Source: Bacillota bacterium (GTDB lineage: Bacteria; Bacillota; Clostridia; Oscillospirales; Acutalibacteraceae). From it: a stretch of DNA of 25,802 nucleotides. A model generated the notes under the pieces. That model ran no database searches and was not told the DNA's origin. It saw only the letters and a list, made by a program, of their open reading frames with translations. Positions 1-5,606 of the stretch are shown here, piece by piece (position 1 is the first letter of the stretch; the number at the start of each line of letters is the position of its first letter). The stretch is from assembly GCA_009786275.1 (NCBI GenBank), contig WQTL01000515.1, positions 1 to 25,802 of the forward strand, written 5' to 3'. Made by a program: the position numbers and the translations under genes.

Positions 1-2
1 TT

Positions 3-1643
3 GCCGAGCCGCTTGCCGAGGCGTTCGCCGGGCCGCCCGCCGAGACGTTCGCCGGGCCGCTTGCCGAGACGCCCGCCGGGCCGCCCGCCGCGGCGCCGCC
101 CTGCGACTGCGAGGCAGTACCGGTGATCCTGCTTTCCGGCGGGCACGGGGCCCTGACCGAAAACTACGGCCAGCCGGACGAAATGTGGTACTACGGCACC
201 GACATGCTCAGCAACCTGCTGCGCGACGGCCTGCCCGTCCTGCGCGACGACGTCCTCCCCTCCCTGCTGACCTTCGATCTCAGCAAGATCCTCGACGCGC
301 TCCTCCGGGTGGCCTGGGCCTGGGTCGGCCCCCTGGAAATGCTGCCGGACGGCACCAGCGTCAAACAGCTGGAGCGGATCAACGAGGGCGGCCCATGGGT
401 GATGAGCATGGACCACCGGGACGCCTATTACTGGTCCTCCGAGGAGGTCCCTGTCGGCGAGGCCTACTACCGCTTCCCGTTCGACTGGCGGCAGAGTCCC
501 TACGACGTGGCGGAGGAGCTGAACGACTACGTCCAGATGATCAAGGCGCACACGGGGCACGCGCATGTGCACATCAGCAGCATTTCGGGCTCCAGCTCGC
601 CGCTGCTGGCCTACACGGAAAAATATATCGTCGGCGTGAACGACCCGGACGCCCTGAGCGTCGTCTACAACCAGCCCACCGCCTTCGGCATGGAGCTGGT
701 GGGCAACTTCCTCAACGCCGACTATTCCATGAACCCCAGGAACGCCGGGGCCTTCGACTACATCTACACCTTGGACCTGCCGTCCCAGGCCAACGACATC
801 ATCCTGACCCTGATGCGGGTGTTCTATTACCTCGGTTTCCTGAACAACACCGCCTTCGGCTTCTCCCTGTGGACCCAGGCCGTGTTCGACAGGATCTACG
901 AGGACGTCACCCGCAGGACCTACGCCGCCTGGCCCGGCATGTGGTCCTGGTGCCCGCCGGAGGACTTCGATACCGCCCGGGCGCGCCTGATCGACGGCCA
1001 CCCGGAATACGCGCAGCTGGGCTTCCTGGAGAAAATCGACCGCTACCACGCCCTGCAGCTGCGCGGCGCGGAGGTTCTGCGGGCCGCCGGCGATAAGATC
1101 AAGGTCGCCGTCGTGGTGGGCTACGACATGGGGCTGCTGCCCCTGGGCAAGGACAAGCATTATAACAGCGACGGCATGGTGGCCGCGCAGAAGGCCTCCC
1201 TGGGCGCTGTGGTGGCGCCCCTCGGCAAGCGGCTCCCGGCCGGCTACACGCAGGCGGTTGACGACGGGCACGGCCGCATTTCGCCGGATAGGAAGATCGA
1301 CGCCTCCACCTGCGCCCTGCCGGAATACACCTGGTTCGTCAAGGATATGGTCCACCGCGACTTCTATCATCTTCACAACCTGTACAACTGGTGGAGGACC
1401 GCGCCCAAGGGCGAGGACACCGTATCCGACAACCCGGAATACCCGCAGTTCATGCGCCTGGAGGACAAGGCCCAGACCAACAGGAACAGCGTGCTGCTCC
1501 CCATGACGGCGGAGGAGCCCACATGGAAGGACGGCATCATGGACGCCTGGGATACGGTGATGCGCTTCCTGTTCGGCGTGCTGGAATGGGTCGCCGTTAT
1601 TCTGAGGATTCCCTTGGGGTGGATCTTTAAAATTTGGTTCTGA
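3..1643 (+). CDS. LCAT-like alpha/beta hydrolase (lipase/acyltransferase fold), 5'-partial
   Basis: The frame is open from the window edge, so the N-terminus is missing. A GTG at 123 is in frame but lies inside the protein, after a Pro/Ala-rich repeat linker. The catalytic domain begins with a strand and loop, PVILLSGGHG, like the oxyanion region of lipases. FPFDWRQSPYD (about 474-510) matches the Y-D-W-R element of the lecithin:cholesterol acyltransferase family. The nucleophile elbow would be SISGS, with the Ser codon at 585-587; it lacks the usual glycines of GxSxG. A later NSDGMV (near 1165-1180) and HRDFYHLH (near 1355-1375) are candidates for the acid and the His. The last 30 residues are hydrophobic and aromatic and could anchor the protein in a membrane. 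Family placement is inferred from motifs; substrate unknown. A hairpin terminator follows the stop. Confidence 0.6.
   Translation, partial: AEPLAEAFAGPPAETFAGPLAETPAGPPAAAPPCDCEAVPVILLSGGHGALTENYGQPDEMWYYGTDMLSNLLRDGLPVLRDDVLPSLLTFDLSKILDALLRVAWAWVGPLEMLPDGTSVKQLERINEGGPWVMSMDHRDAYYWSSEEVPVGEAYYRFPFDWRQSPYDVAEELNDYVQMIKAHTGHAHVHISSISGSSSPLLAYTEKYIVGVNDPDALSVVYNQPTAFGMELVGNFLNADYSMNPRNAGAFDYIYTLDLPSQANDIILTLMRVFYYLGFLNNTAFGFSLWTQAVFDRIYEDVTRRTYAAWPGMWSWCPPEDFDTARARLIDGHPEYAQLGFLEKIDRYHALQLRGAEVLRAAGDKIKVAVVVGYDMGLLPLGKDKHYNSDGMVAAQKASLGAVVAPLGKRLPAGYTQAVDDGHGRISPDRKIDASTCALPEYTWFVKDMVHRDFYHLHNLYNWWRTAPKGEDTVSDNPEYPQFMRLEDKAQTNRNSVLLPMTAEEPTWKDGIMDAWDTVMRFLFGVLEWVAVILRIPLGWIFKIWF
15..86 (+). 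repeat. Three tandem 24-bp repeats encoding an 8-residue Pro/Ala-rich linker
   Basis: Three consecutive 24-bp units (15-38, 39-62, 63-86) encode AEAFAGPP, AETFAGPL and AETPAGPP, with a related partial unit before them. They lie in frame within the partial hydrolase and probably form an extended linker between a missing N-terminal part and the catalytic domain. The array may continue left of the window. Confidence 0.8.
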
Positions 1644-1665
1644 ACCCCGCTTCAAACCGCGCAAG

Positions 1666-1696
1666 AGCCGCCTCGTTCACCCGGGCGGCTTTTTTA
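1666..1696 (+). terminator. Rho-independent terminator of the LCAT-like gene
   Basis: A perfect 7-bp stem, AGCCGCC (1666-1672) with GGCGGCT (1684-1690), is followed by a T-run on the plus strand. It lies 23 bp after the hydrolase stop and overlaps the stop codon of the convergent Xre gene. Confidence 0.8.
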
Positions 1697-1903
1697 GTTG
1701 CCCGCCGGTACAGGCTCCGGCCCAAGGAGCACGGCATAGCGCACCTGGTAAAAATGCGCCAGCTTGACTACAACGTCTATGTTGGTCAGGGTGCGGCCGC
1801 TCTCGTAGTAGGCATATGTGGAGCGGTCGATTTGCAGATAGTCGGCCACCTGTTGCTGCGTCAGGCCTCTTTCCTTGCGCAGTTTGCGGATGATTTCGTG
1901 CAT
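1694..1903 (-). CDS. Small Xre-family helix-turn-helix transcriptional regulator
   Basis: A 69-residue protein that is essentially one HTH_3/Cro-C1 domain: IRKLRKERGLTQQQVADYL, then IDRSTYAYYESGRTLTN as recognition helix and following turn, then VVKLAHFYQV. The reading frame extends upstream to 1957, but the ATG at 1903 is chosen because AAAGGGGG lies about 10 bases before it. There is no extra sensor or dimerisation domain, so it probably acts as a simple dimeric repressor. It is divergent from an RHH gene across an intergenic region with two matching 18-bp palindromes, one of which covers its own -35 box, so autoregulation is likely. The DNA-binding assignment is firm; the target is inferred. 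Confidence 0.9.
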   Translation of the reverse strand: MHEIIRKLRKERGLTQQQVADYLQIDRSTYAYYESGRTLTNIDVVVKLAHFYQVRYAVLLGPEPVPAGN

Positions 1904-1928
1904 GGTCTTTAAGCCCCCTTTCAAAAAT

Positions 1929-1957
1929 ATTATATCACGCATGCATTGCGATTGCAA
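1929..1957 (-). promoter_or_regulatory. Promoter of the Xre regulator gene
   Basis: On the minus strand, TTGCAA (1952-1957), 17 bp, then a perfect TATAAT (1929-1934). The -35 box lies inside the 1943-1960 palindrome, so a bound repressor would block it. Confidence 0.6.
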
Positions 1958-1960
1958 TGC
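1943..1960. promoter_or_regulatory. Candidate operator 1 (18-bp palindrome)
   Basis: GCATTGCGATTGCAATGC. The outer 7 bp on each side are perfectly inverted around a 4-bp centre, and one more T-A pair flanks it. It matches 14 of 18 positions with the element at 1993-2010 and overlaps the -35 boxes of both divergent promoters. It is the likely binding site of the adjacent Xre protein. Confidence 0.65.
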
Positions 1961-1975
1961 AGATTTTATTAAAAT
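1946..1975 (+). promoter_or_regulatory. Candidate promoter of the RHH gene
   Basis: TTGCGA (1946-1951), 18 bp, TAAAAT (1970-1975). The predicted start near 1982 puts the second palindrome at about +12 to +29. The -35 match is 4 of 6, so this is a moderate call. Confidence 0.45.
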
Positions 1976-1992
1976 TTCGCCTCATAATATGG

Positions 1993-2010
1993 GCATTACA
2001 ATTGTATTGC
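1993..2010. promoter_or_regulatory. Candidate operator 2 (18-bp palindrome)
   Basis: GCATTACAATTGTATTGC, an 18-bp inverted repeat with one mismatched pair. It is similar to operator 1 and its centre lies 50 bp away, about five helical turns, which would allow cooperative binding or looping. Confidence 0.6.
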
Positions 2011-2021
2011 GTGGTGAGCGT

Positions 2022-2192
2022 ATGTCTAATTTTAAAATCCCATCCATCCCTCCGACGACCAATAAAACGATACGGTTTCCCAACGATGTGATCGCCGGTG
2101 TGGAAGAGGCCATCCAGGGGAAGGACTGCACTTTTTCCGCGTTTGTGGTTTCTGCCGTCCGTGCTGCTTTGGAAGAAATAGAAGAAGAATAG
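2022..2192 (+). CDS. Small ribbon-helix-helix-like protein (YlcI/YnfO-type)
   Basis: A 56-residue protein. The frame is open upstream, but the ATG at 2022, after GGTGAG, is the sensible start because the upstream part runs through the palindromes. After a short Pro/Thr-rich N-terminus, NKTIRFPNDVIAGVEEAI resembles the beta-strand and first helix of RHH/MetJ-Arc proteins. CTFSAFVVSAVRAALEE is then the second helix, with the typical SxFVxxAVRxAL pattern. Such proteins act as dimeric DNA-binding regulators or as antitoxin-like partners. No toxin gene adjoins it. It is divergent from the Xre gene and probably under its control. Confidence 0.75.
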   Translation: MSNFKIPSIPPTTNKTIRFPNDVIAGVEEAIQGKDCTFSAFVVSAVRAALEEIEEE

Positions 2193-2230
2193 TATGCTTA
2201 CAGCCGCTATTCCCGCTCTGAAAACTTGTC

Positions 2231-2306
2231 TGTAGAGACGCACGGCAGTGCGTCTCCCGATAAAAATGTGTTTTTGCGCGGAGACGCACTGCCGTGCGTC
2301 TCTACA
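2231..2306. repeat. Palindromic GAGACGCA-family element with perfect 27-bp inverted arms
   Basis: The arms at 2231-2257 and 2280-2306 are perfect reverse complements around a 22-bp AT-rich spacer. Each arm is itself an imperfect palindrome of the form GTAGAGACGCAC...GTGCGTCTC. Related units occur at 6739-6766 and 16617-16736. It lies between two convergent genes. No coding capacity is believed. Confidence 0.9.
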
Positions 2307-2310
2307 TACC

Positions 2311-2344
2311 AAAACCCGCAGCTTCAAAAGCCGCGGGTTTGTTA
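2311..2344. terminator. Probable bidirectional terminator between RHH and acyltransferase genes
   Basis: AAACCCGC (2312-2319) pairs with GCGGGTTT (2333-2340), with an inner GCTT/AAGC stem. T-rich sequence follows on the plus strand and TTTT on the minus strand. It sits between convergent genes. Confidence 0.6.
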
Positions 2345-2355
2345 TTTTAGCCATT

Positions 2356-3087
2356 TTATTTTCCCGTCAAAACCCCCAGCAACCCGAACACCCCGAACAG
2401 CAGCGGCTGGTGCAGCAGGTAGATCAGCAGCGAATGCCTGCCCAGCCACGCCAGCGCGGGCACGCGGGACTTCACGCACCAGCGCGGAAACCGCCCCTGC
2501 TTTGCGTATATGCCAATCGCCGTCCCCGCCAAAAACAGAAAGATCCACGGCAGCAGCGGGAAATAGTCAGCGGAGCGCAATACAGAACTGGGGAAGCCCA
2601 GCGCGTACAGCGGGAAGAAGTCCGTCGGGGGCAGGGGAGGCGGCACGAAGCGCCACACGAAAAACAGCGCCGCGAAAATAATAATCTGCGGCAGGGGCGG
2701 CAGCTTGCCCGGCAGCCTTTCCAACAGGGCGAACAGCAGCACCGCGCAGGCGAGGAAATGCAGCACGCCGAACCGGATCACCTCGTCCACGCCGAACAGC
2801 TTCATCGCCAGTGTGGCGAGCGTCACCAGCGCCGCCGCCCCGGCCAGCTTCAGCCCGCGCCGCAGGTTCGAGCGCGAAAACCGGCAGCAAACCCCACACA
2901 GCAGGATGAACGTCCCCGCGATGAAGGGCTGCACGGGCCCCATAAAGTCGAACAGCGTCCGCCCCGCCCGGCTGCCAAAGACGAACGCCAGCAGGTAGAA
3001 CGCGTGGTATACCACCATCAATATGATCGCCGCCCCGCGCAGCTCGTCCAGCAGGGCGTAGCGCGGGTGGCTTGCGGTTTCGGGCAT
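2356..3087 (-). CDS. DUF1624/HGSNAT-like membrane acyltransferase family protein
   Basis: 243 residues with about seven hydrophobic segments. The N-terminus, RYALLDELRGAAIILMVVYH, is the hallmark of the DUF1624/heparan-alpha-glucosaminide N-acetyltransferase catalytic family: R-x-x-x-x-D-x-x-R-G followed by a membrane helix ending in a His. The C-terminus has GRHSLLIYLLHQPLL, another conserved histidine-bearing motif of this superfamily. The probable role is transferring an acyl group across the membrane to a cell-surface sugar; donor and acceptor are unknown. Its ATG is 6 bp after the stop of the upstream lipoprotein gene, so the two are probably co-transcribed. AAAGGA lies about 12 bases before the start. 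Confidence 0.8.
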   Translation of the reverse strand: MPETASHPRYALLDELRGAAIILMVVYHAFYLLAFVFGSRAGRTLFDFMGPVQPFIAGTFILLCGVCCRFSRSNLRRGLKLAGAAALVTLATLAMKLFGVDEVIRFGVLHFLACAVLLFALLERLPGKLPPLPQIIIFAALFFVWRFVPPPLPPTDFFPLYALGFPSSVLRSADYFPLLPWIFLFLAGTAIGIYAKQGRFPRWCVKSRVPALAWLGRHSLLIYLLHQPLLFGVFGLLGVLTGK

Positions 3088-3093
3088 TGCGCG

Positions 3094-3546
3094 TCATTCC
3101 TTTTCCGTCGGTTCCTCTGCAATTTTAGGCACAAGGCCCTGCCAGTACTCCTTTTCCCAAAAGGCAGGCTCGTAAGGCACGGTCCACTCCTCGTGGTACC
3201 CTTCCTTTACCCAGTCGATAGAATCAAAAGATAGGAACATGCGCTCCGGGTCGCCATATGCCCATGCCTCATAGGATTTCGAGTAATCCACTTTGCCGTC
3301 GTATCTAACCAAATAAACCTGGACGGACTCCCCGCCGAATCGATAGCCCACACCATCCTCATCTTCATATTGTGTTGCCGGCTGCGCTTCCCCGAACGGT
3401 TCAAGCTTATTGTAGTTGAAGCCATCCAAATGAATTTGCTTATAATTACTAGGCGCATCGGGATTATTAAATAAGCCAAAGCATCCGCTCAGGAAGAGTA
3501 TCCCTAGCACGCAAAAACATATTGCTGCTTTCTTAATAATGTTCAT
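3094..3546 (-). CDS. Small lipoprotein of unknown function
   Basis: 150 residues. The frame extends further upstream, but the ATG at 3546 has GGGAGG at good spacing and starts a lipoprotein signal: MNIIKKAA, a hydrophobic stretch, then the lipobox LSGC. The mature part is acidic and aromatic, with many Tyr and Trp residues and no domain I recognise. Codons are AT-richer than in the neighbours. It is likely secreted and anchored by the lipid-modified cysteine at about residue 24. It ends just before the membrane acyltransferase gene. Confidence 0.8.
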   Translation of the reverse strand: MNIIKKAAICFCVLGILFLSGCFGLFNNPDAPSNYKQIHLDGFNYNKLEPFGEAQPATQYEDEDGVGYRFGGESVQVYLVRYDGKVDYSKSYEAWAYGDPERMFLSFDSIDWVKEGYHEEWTVPYEPAFWEKEYWQGLVPKIAEEPTEKE

Positions 3547-3584
3547 TGTTCCCTCCCATGGATATTGGTTACTTAGTCCGTCAA

Positions 3585-3665
3585 TTATCGCTTGCCCAGC
3601 GGCCCGGTTGCCATCACTTTGACTGTGCCCTCTTTCAGCGCTACCGGCGGATGCTTTTTGTTCAC
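3585..3665 (-). pseudogene. Possible 26-residue ORF or remnant between two lipoprotein genes
   Basis: A GTG at 3663-3665 overlaps the TGA of the upstream lipoprotein gene (GTGA) and opens a frame ending in TAA at 3585-3587. The peptide, MNKKHPPVALKEGTVKVMAT then GPLGKR, resembles the C-terminal strand and tail of a larger globular protein. It is GC-richer than the lipoprotein genes around it, which suggests a remnant of an older gene. The GTGA overlap could equally be chance, and the ribosome site is weak. Confidence 0.3.
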
Positions 3666-4138
3666 CCGCTCTCGCTAAAGTATACGCCTTCTTCCAAATT
3701 GCTCTCAAGCATTGCTTTTAGTGAACCCCATTTTGTTTGCAATATGGAGTTTCTCTTTGTAAATGTTAGCAAACTGCTCCCAATTTCGTCGCTCTCACGC
3801 AAGACATTAAACTGTGATTCTTTTAGTGTGAAGGTTATCATTTCTTCATCGCCTTCTACCAAAGCGAGCGCACGAAAAAAGCGCTGAAACCCAATTGTTC
3901 TTATGGTTGCATAGTATTGTTTTTCAAGTTCAAAAATTGTAATACTATATTCCCAACCGACGCGTGGATGGTCCGGGTCGTCTGGCGGAGGGGCATCTTC
4001 ATAATAAAAGTAGTTCCCGAGCCAAGAAGAAAGCTTGCTTTCTTCGCTGGCTTTTTCACGGTTGCCTTTTGAGGAGCAACTGCTGAGCGTTAGAAAAACC
4101 ACCATGACGATACAGAAAAAAGAAATGTTTTTTTTCAT
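3662..4138 (-). CDS. Lipoprotein, DUF5991-like
   Basis: 158 residues starting at an ATG with AGGAG 7 bases before it. It has a lipoprotein signal (MKKNISFFCIVMVVFL, lipobox TLSSC). The mature start, WLGNYFYYEDAPPP, then a Gly-Trp-Glu-Tyr strand and QYYATIRTIGFQ, resemble small secreted beta-rich proteins grouped as DUF5991; I recall this pattern but cannot search it. The function is unknown. The base composition is AT-rich compared with the region. No gene overlaps its start; a short noncoding gap separates it from the EF-hand-like fragment. Confidence 0.75.
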   Translation of the reverse strand: MKKNISFFCIVMVVFLTLSSCSSKGNREKASEESKLSSWLGNYFYYEDAPPPDDPDHPRVGWEYSITIFELEKQYYATIRTIGFQRFFRALALVEGDEEMITFTLKESQFNVLRESDEIGSSLLTFTKRNSILQTKWGSLKAMLESNLEEGVYFSESG

Positions 4139-4163
4139 GGCAAACTCCTATTCCACTTAAGCG

Positions 4164-4325
4164 CTATTTAAGATTGAACGTATTTCTCCGATTTATAACC
4201 AGTTGTGCTGCTTCTGCTTTTGTTACTACACCATCTTTATTAGTATCTGCACCCGCATTCCTAGAGTATGCGCCCGCATTAGGACCATTTCTTCCCCACA
4301 ACACGTAGCTGTCTGGCTGAATCAT
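4164..4325 (-). pseudogene. Orphan EF-hand/dockerin-like C-terminal fragment
   Basis: A 53-codon stretch ending in TAG. It contains NAGADTNKDGVVTKAEAAQL, a calcium-binding loop of the DxNxDGxVxxxE type found in dockerin and EF-hand tails, preceded by a Gly/Asn/Tyr-rich segment. The ATG at 4325 has no ribosome site, and the frame runs back only into the shadow of the pnuC gene. It is best read as the leftover C-terminus of a larger secreted protein whose N-terminal part was deleted. AT-rich composition supports a foreign or decayed origin. Confidence 0.4.
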
Positions 4326-4345
4326 AGCATGCTCGTTGAAAATTG

Positions 4346-5014
4346 TCAACCCTTTCTTTCCAGCCGCACCCACGCCGCCAGCCCAACGCCGTTCACCGCC
4401 GCCTGCAACGCGGCAATCAGCACAAAGCTGAGGCTCGAGACATCCTCCGTCGCGGCGAGCACCCAGAAAATCAGCACCGTGACGCTGCCCGCCAGGTTGA
4501 ACACCCAGTTTTCCACGTAGCGCAGCAGCAGCAGCACCAGCCCCGGCCCCACCAGCGCGAGGGTCAGGCTGTCCCACAGCGCCCCCTGCGAGCCCAGCGC
4601 CCGCAGCAGCAGGTACCCCCCCGCGAAGCTTGCCGCGCCCACAGCCAGCGCCAGAGCCCAGCCCTTCGCGGAGAGCTTCTTCGCCCGCACGGTCTTTTCG
4701 TCCATGTGCCTCCCCCAGGCGATAAAGCTGGCCAAATACACGGGCGCGCCGAACAGCGTATTGAACGCCGCCAGCCCATACACCTGCCTGGAGAAAAACA
4801 GCGCGCCATATCCCAGGCAAAAGAGCACCCCGCATGCCGGCCCCGCGCGTAAACCCTGCGCCAGGGTCATCAGCGTGACCACGGAATACATCGAAAGCAG
4901 CAGTTCATACCATGGCTGCTTCGTCAGCATCCCGCAGGCAATCAGCGCCGGCATGGCGCATACGACGAACAGGAACCTGCCGGGGGTGAAACCGAGGATG
5001 GTGGTTTTCGGCAT
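4346..5014 (-). CDS. pnuC: PnuC-like nicotinamide riboside/NMN transporter
   Basis: 222 residues, about seven membrane segments. The C-terminal region RYVENWVFNLAGSVTVLIFW followed by LQAAVNGVGLAAWVRLER matches the PnuC pattern: the E-N-W-x-x-x-x-x-G substrate-pocket helix, then a final helix ending in W. PnuC proteins import nicotinamide riboside or related vitamin-like molecules by facilitated diffusion, trapped by cytoplasmic phosphorylation. The ATG at 5014 is preferred over one at 5056 because AAGGA precedes it by 9 bases and the membrane domain begins soon after. The 88-bp leader contains a GGCTT/AAGCC hairpin but no riboswitch I can name. Substrate cannot be settled from sequence. Confidence 0.75.
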   Translation of the reverse strand: MPKTTILGFTPGRFLFVVCAMPALIACGMLTKQPWYELLLSMYSVVTLMTLAQGLRAGPACGVLFCLGYGALFFSRQVYGLAAFNTLFGAPVYLASFIAWGRHMDEKTVRAKKLSAKGWALALAVGAASFAGGYLLLRALGSQGALWDSLTLALVGPGLVLLLLRYVENWVFNLAGSVTVLIFWVLAATEDVSSLSFVLIAALQAAVNGVGLAAWVRLERKG

Positions 5015-5102
5015 AGTGGTTGATCCTTGCGTTGTGATGTTGTTGCGGCGGGCCAATGGCTTGCCCTAGGTAAGCCTTCCACAAAACATGTTTTTAGCTG
5101 CT

Positions 5103-5510
5103 CTATACTTCGAACTTCTTCAAGATACTTTCCGCCGAAACGAATGCCGCACGTCCTTTTTTGGATATCTTTGTAGGCAAGATCCATTTTGGATTTTTTA
5201 CATACATCAACGTGCCAAAGCTACTGCCCATTTTCCGATCGAAGTATCCTATAGGCGCATTTATTAGGTTGCCGTAGCGTAAGCTCACATCGTTGATCTT
5301 CTCCCGTGTTAGACCTTCAAGATAGATCACTTTTCCAACTTCAAACGTTGCCAAAATATCCCCGCTCGACACTTTCAGGTAAACAGTATCCCCAACGGAG
5401 ACTCGTCTAAAGGGCGTTATCATATGCTTGCTGAATCTGCTTTCTATCAGTTTTTCCCCATTCATAATTTTCTCAATCGTTTCTTTATCCATTATCGCTA
5501 GATGCTCCAT
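5103..5510 (-). CDS. ASCH/PUA-like domain protein
   Basis: 135 residues from the ATG at 5510, which follows AGGAGG at 8 bases; an in-frame GTG at 5519 is too close to that site. The N-terminal part reads as an ASCH domain: helix KETIEKIMNGEKLIESRFSK (G-x-K-x-x-E-x-R), then VGDTVYLKVSSGDILATFEV, a beta-strand pair with the G-D-x-V-Y-L motif. ASCH domains bind RNA or modified nucleotides; some are nucleases or cytidine-derivative hydrolases. No more specific role can be given. It is AT-richer than its neighbours and is the third ORF in a tightly spaced string with URO-D and a 25-codon ORF. Confidence 0.75.
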   Translation of the reverse strand: MEHLAIMDKETIEKIMNGEKLIESRFSKHMITPFRRVSVGDTVYLKVSSGDILATFEVGKVIYLEGLTREKINDVSLRYGNLINAPIGYFDRKMGSSFGTLMYVKNPKWILPTKISKKGRAAFVSAESILKKFEV

Positions 5511-5528
5511 GTCACTCACCTCCTAGGC

Positions 5529-5606
5529 TCATTCGCCATTGGCGAAACACTCGTAGGGCGCGGCATCGCCCCGCCACATGCGCACGATGTCCTCATACTT
5601 GTCCAT
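5529..5606 (-). CDS. 25-residue ORF translationally coupled to the URO-D gene
   Basis: It starts with an ATG overlapping the URO-D stop (TGATG) and has GGGAGGTG at ideal spacing within the end of that gene. It ends 18 bp before the ASCH start codon. The first half, MDKYEDIVRMWRG, looks like a normal protein N-terminus. The second half, DAAPYECFANGE, is encoded by palindromic repeat sequence (5532-5571). It may be a genuine micro-protein, or a gene start whose body was replaced by repeat sequence; the latter seems more likely. Confidence 0.4.
   Translation of the reverse strand: MDKYEDIVRMWRGDAAPYECFANGE
5532..5571. repeat. Two adjacent small palindromes (TTCGCCA-type and GTAGGG-type)
   Basis: TTCGCCA (5532-5538) and TGGCGAA (5540-5546) are a perfect inverted pair. 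Then GTAGGGCG, a CGGCAT loop and CGCCC form a second hairpin (5556-5571). The second resembles the GTAGGGGCGGCA element at 12816-12841. Both form the 3' half of the 25-codon ORF. Confidence 0.55.

Noticed and set aside
1875..2021. Longer N-terminus for the RHH protein (49 extra codons)
   Set aside because: It would run through the divergent promoter region and both palindromes and into the Xre gene; the ATG at 2022 fits better.
3547..3708. N-terminal extension of the 150-residue lipoprotein
   Set aside because: It would put the lipoprotein signal inside the protein; GGGAGG just before 3546 fixes the start.
5015..5102. A vitamin-sensing riboswitch in the pnuC leader
   Set aside because: Only a 5-bp hairpin is visible and no conserved core of a known NAD, preQ1 or thiamine riboswitch could be recognised.
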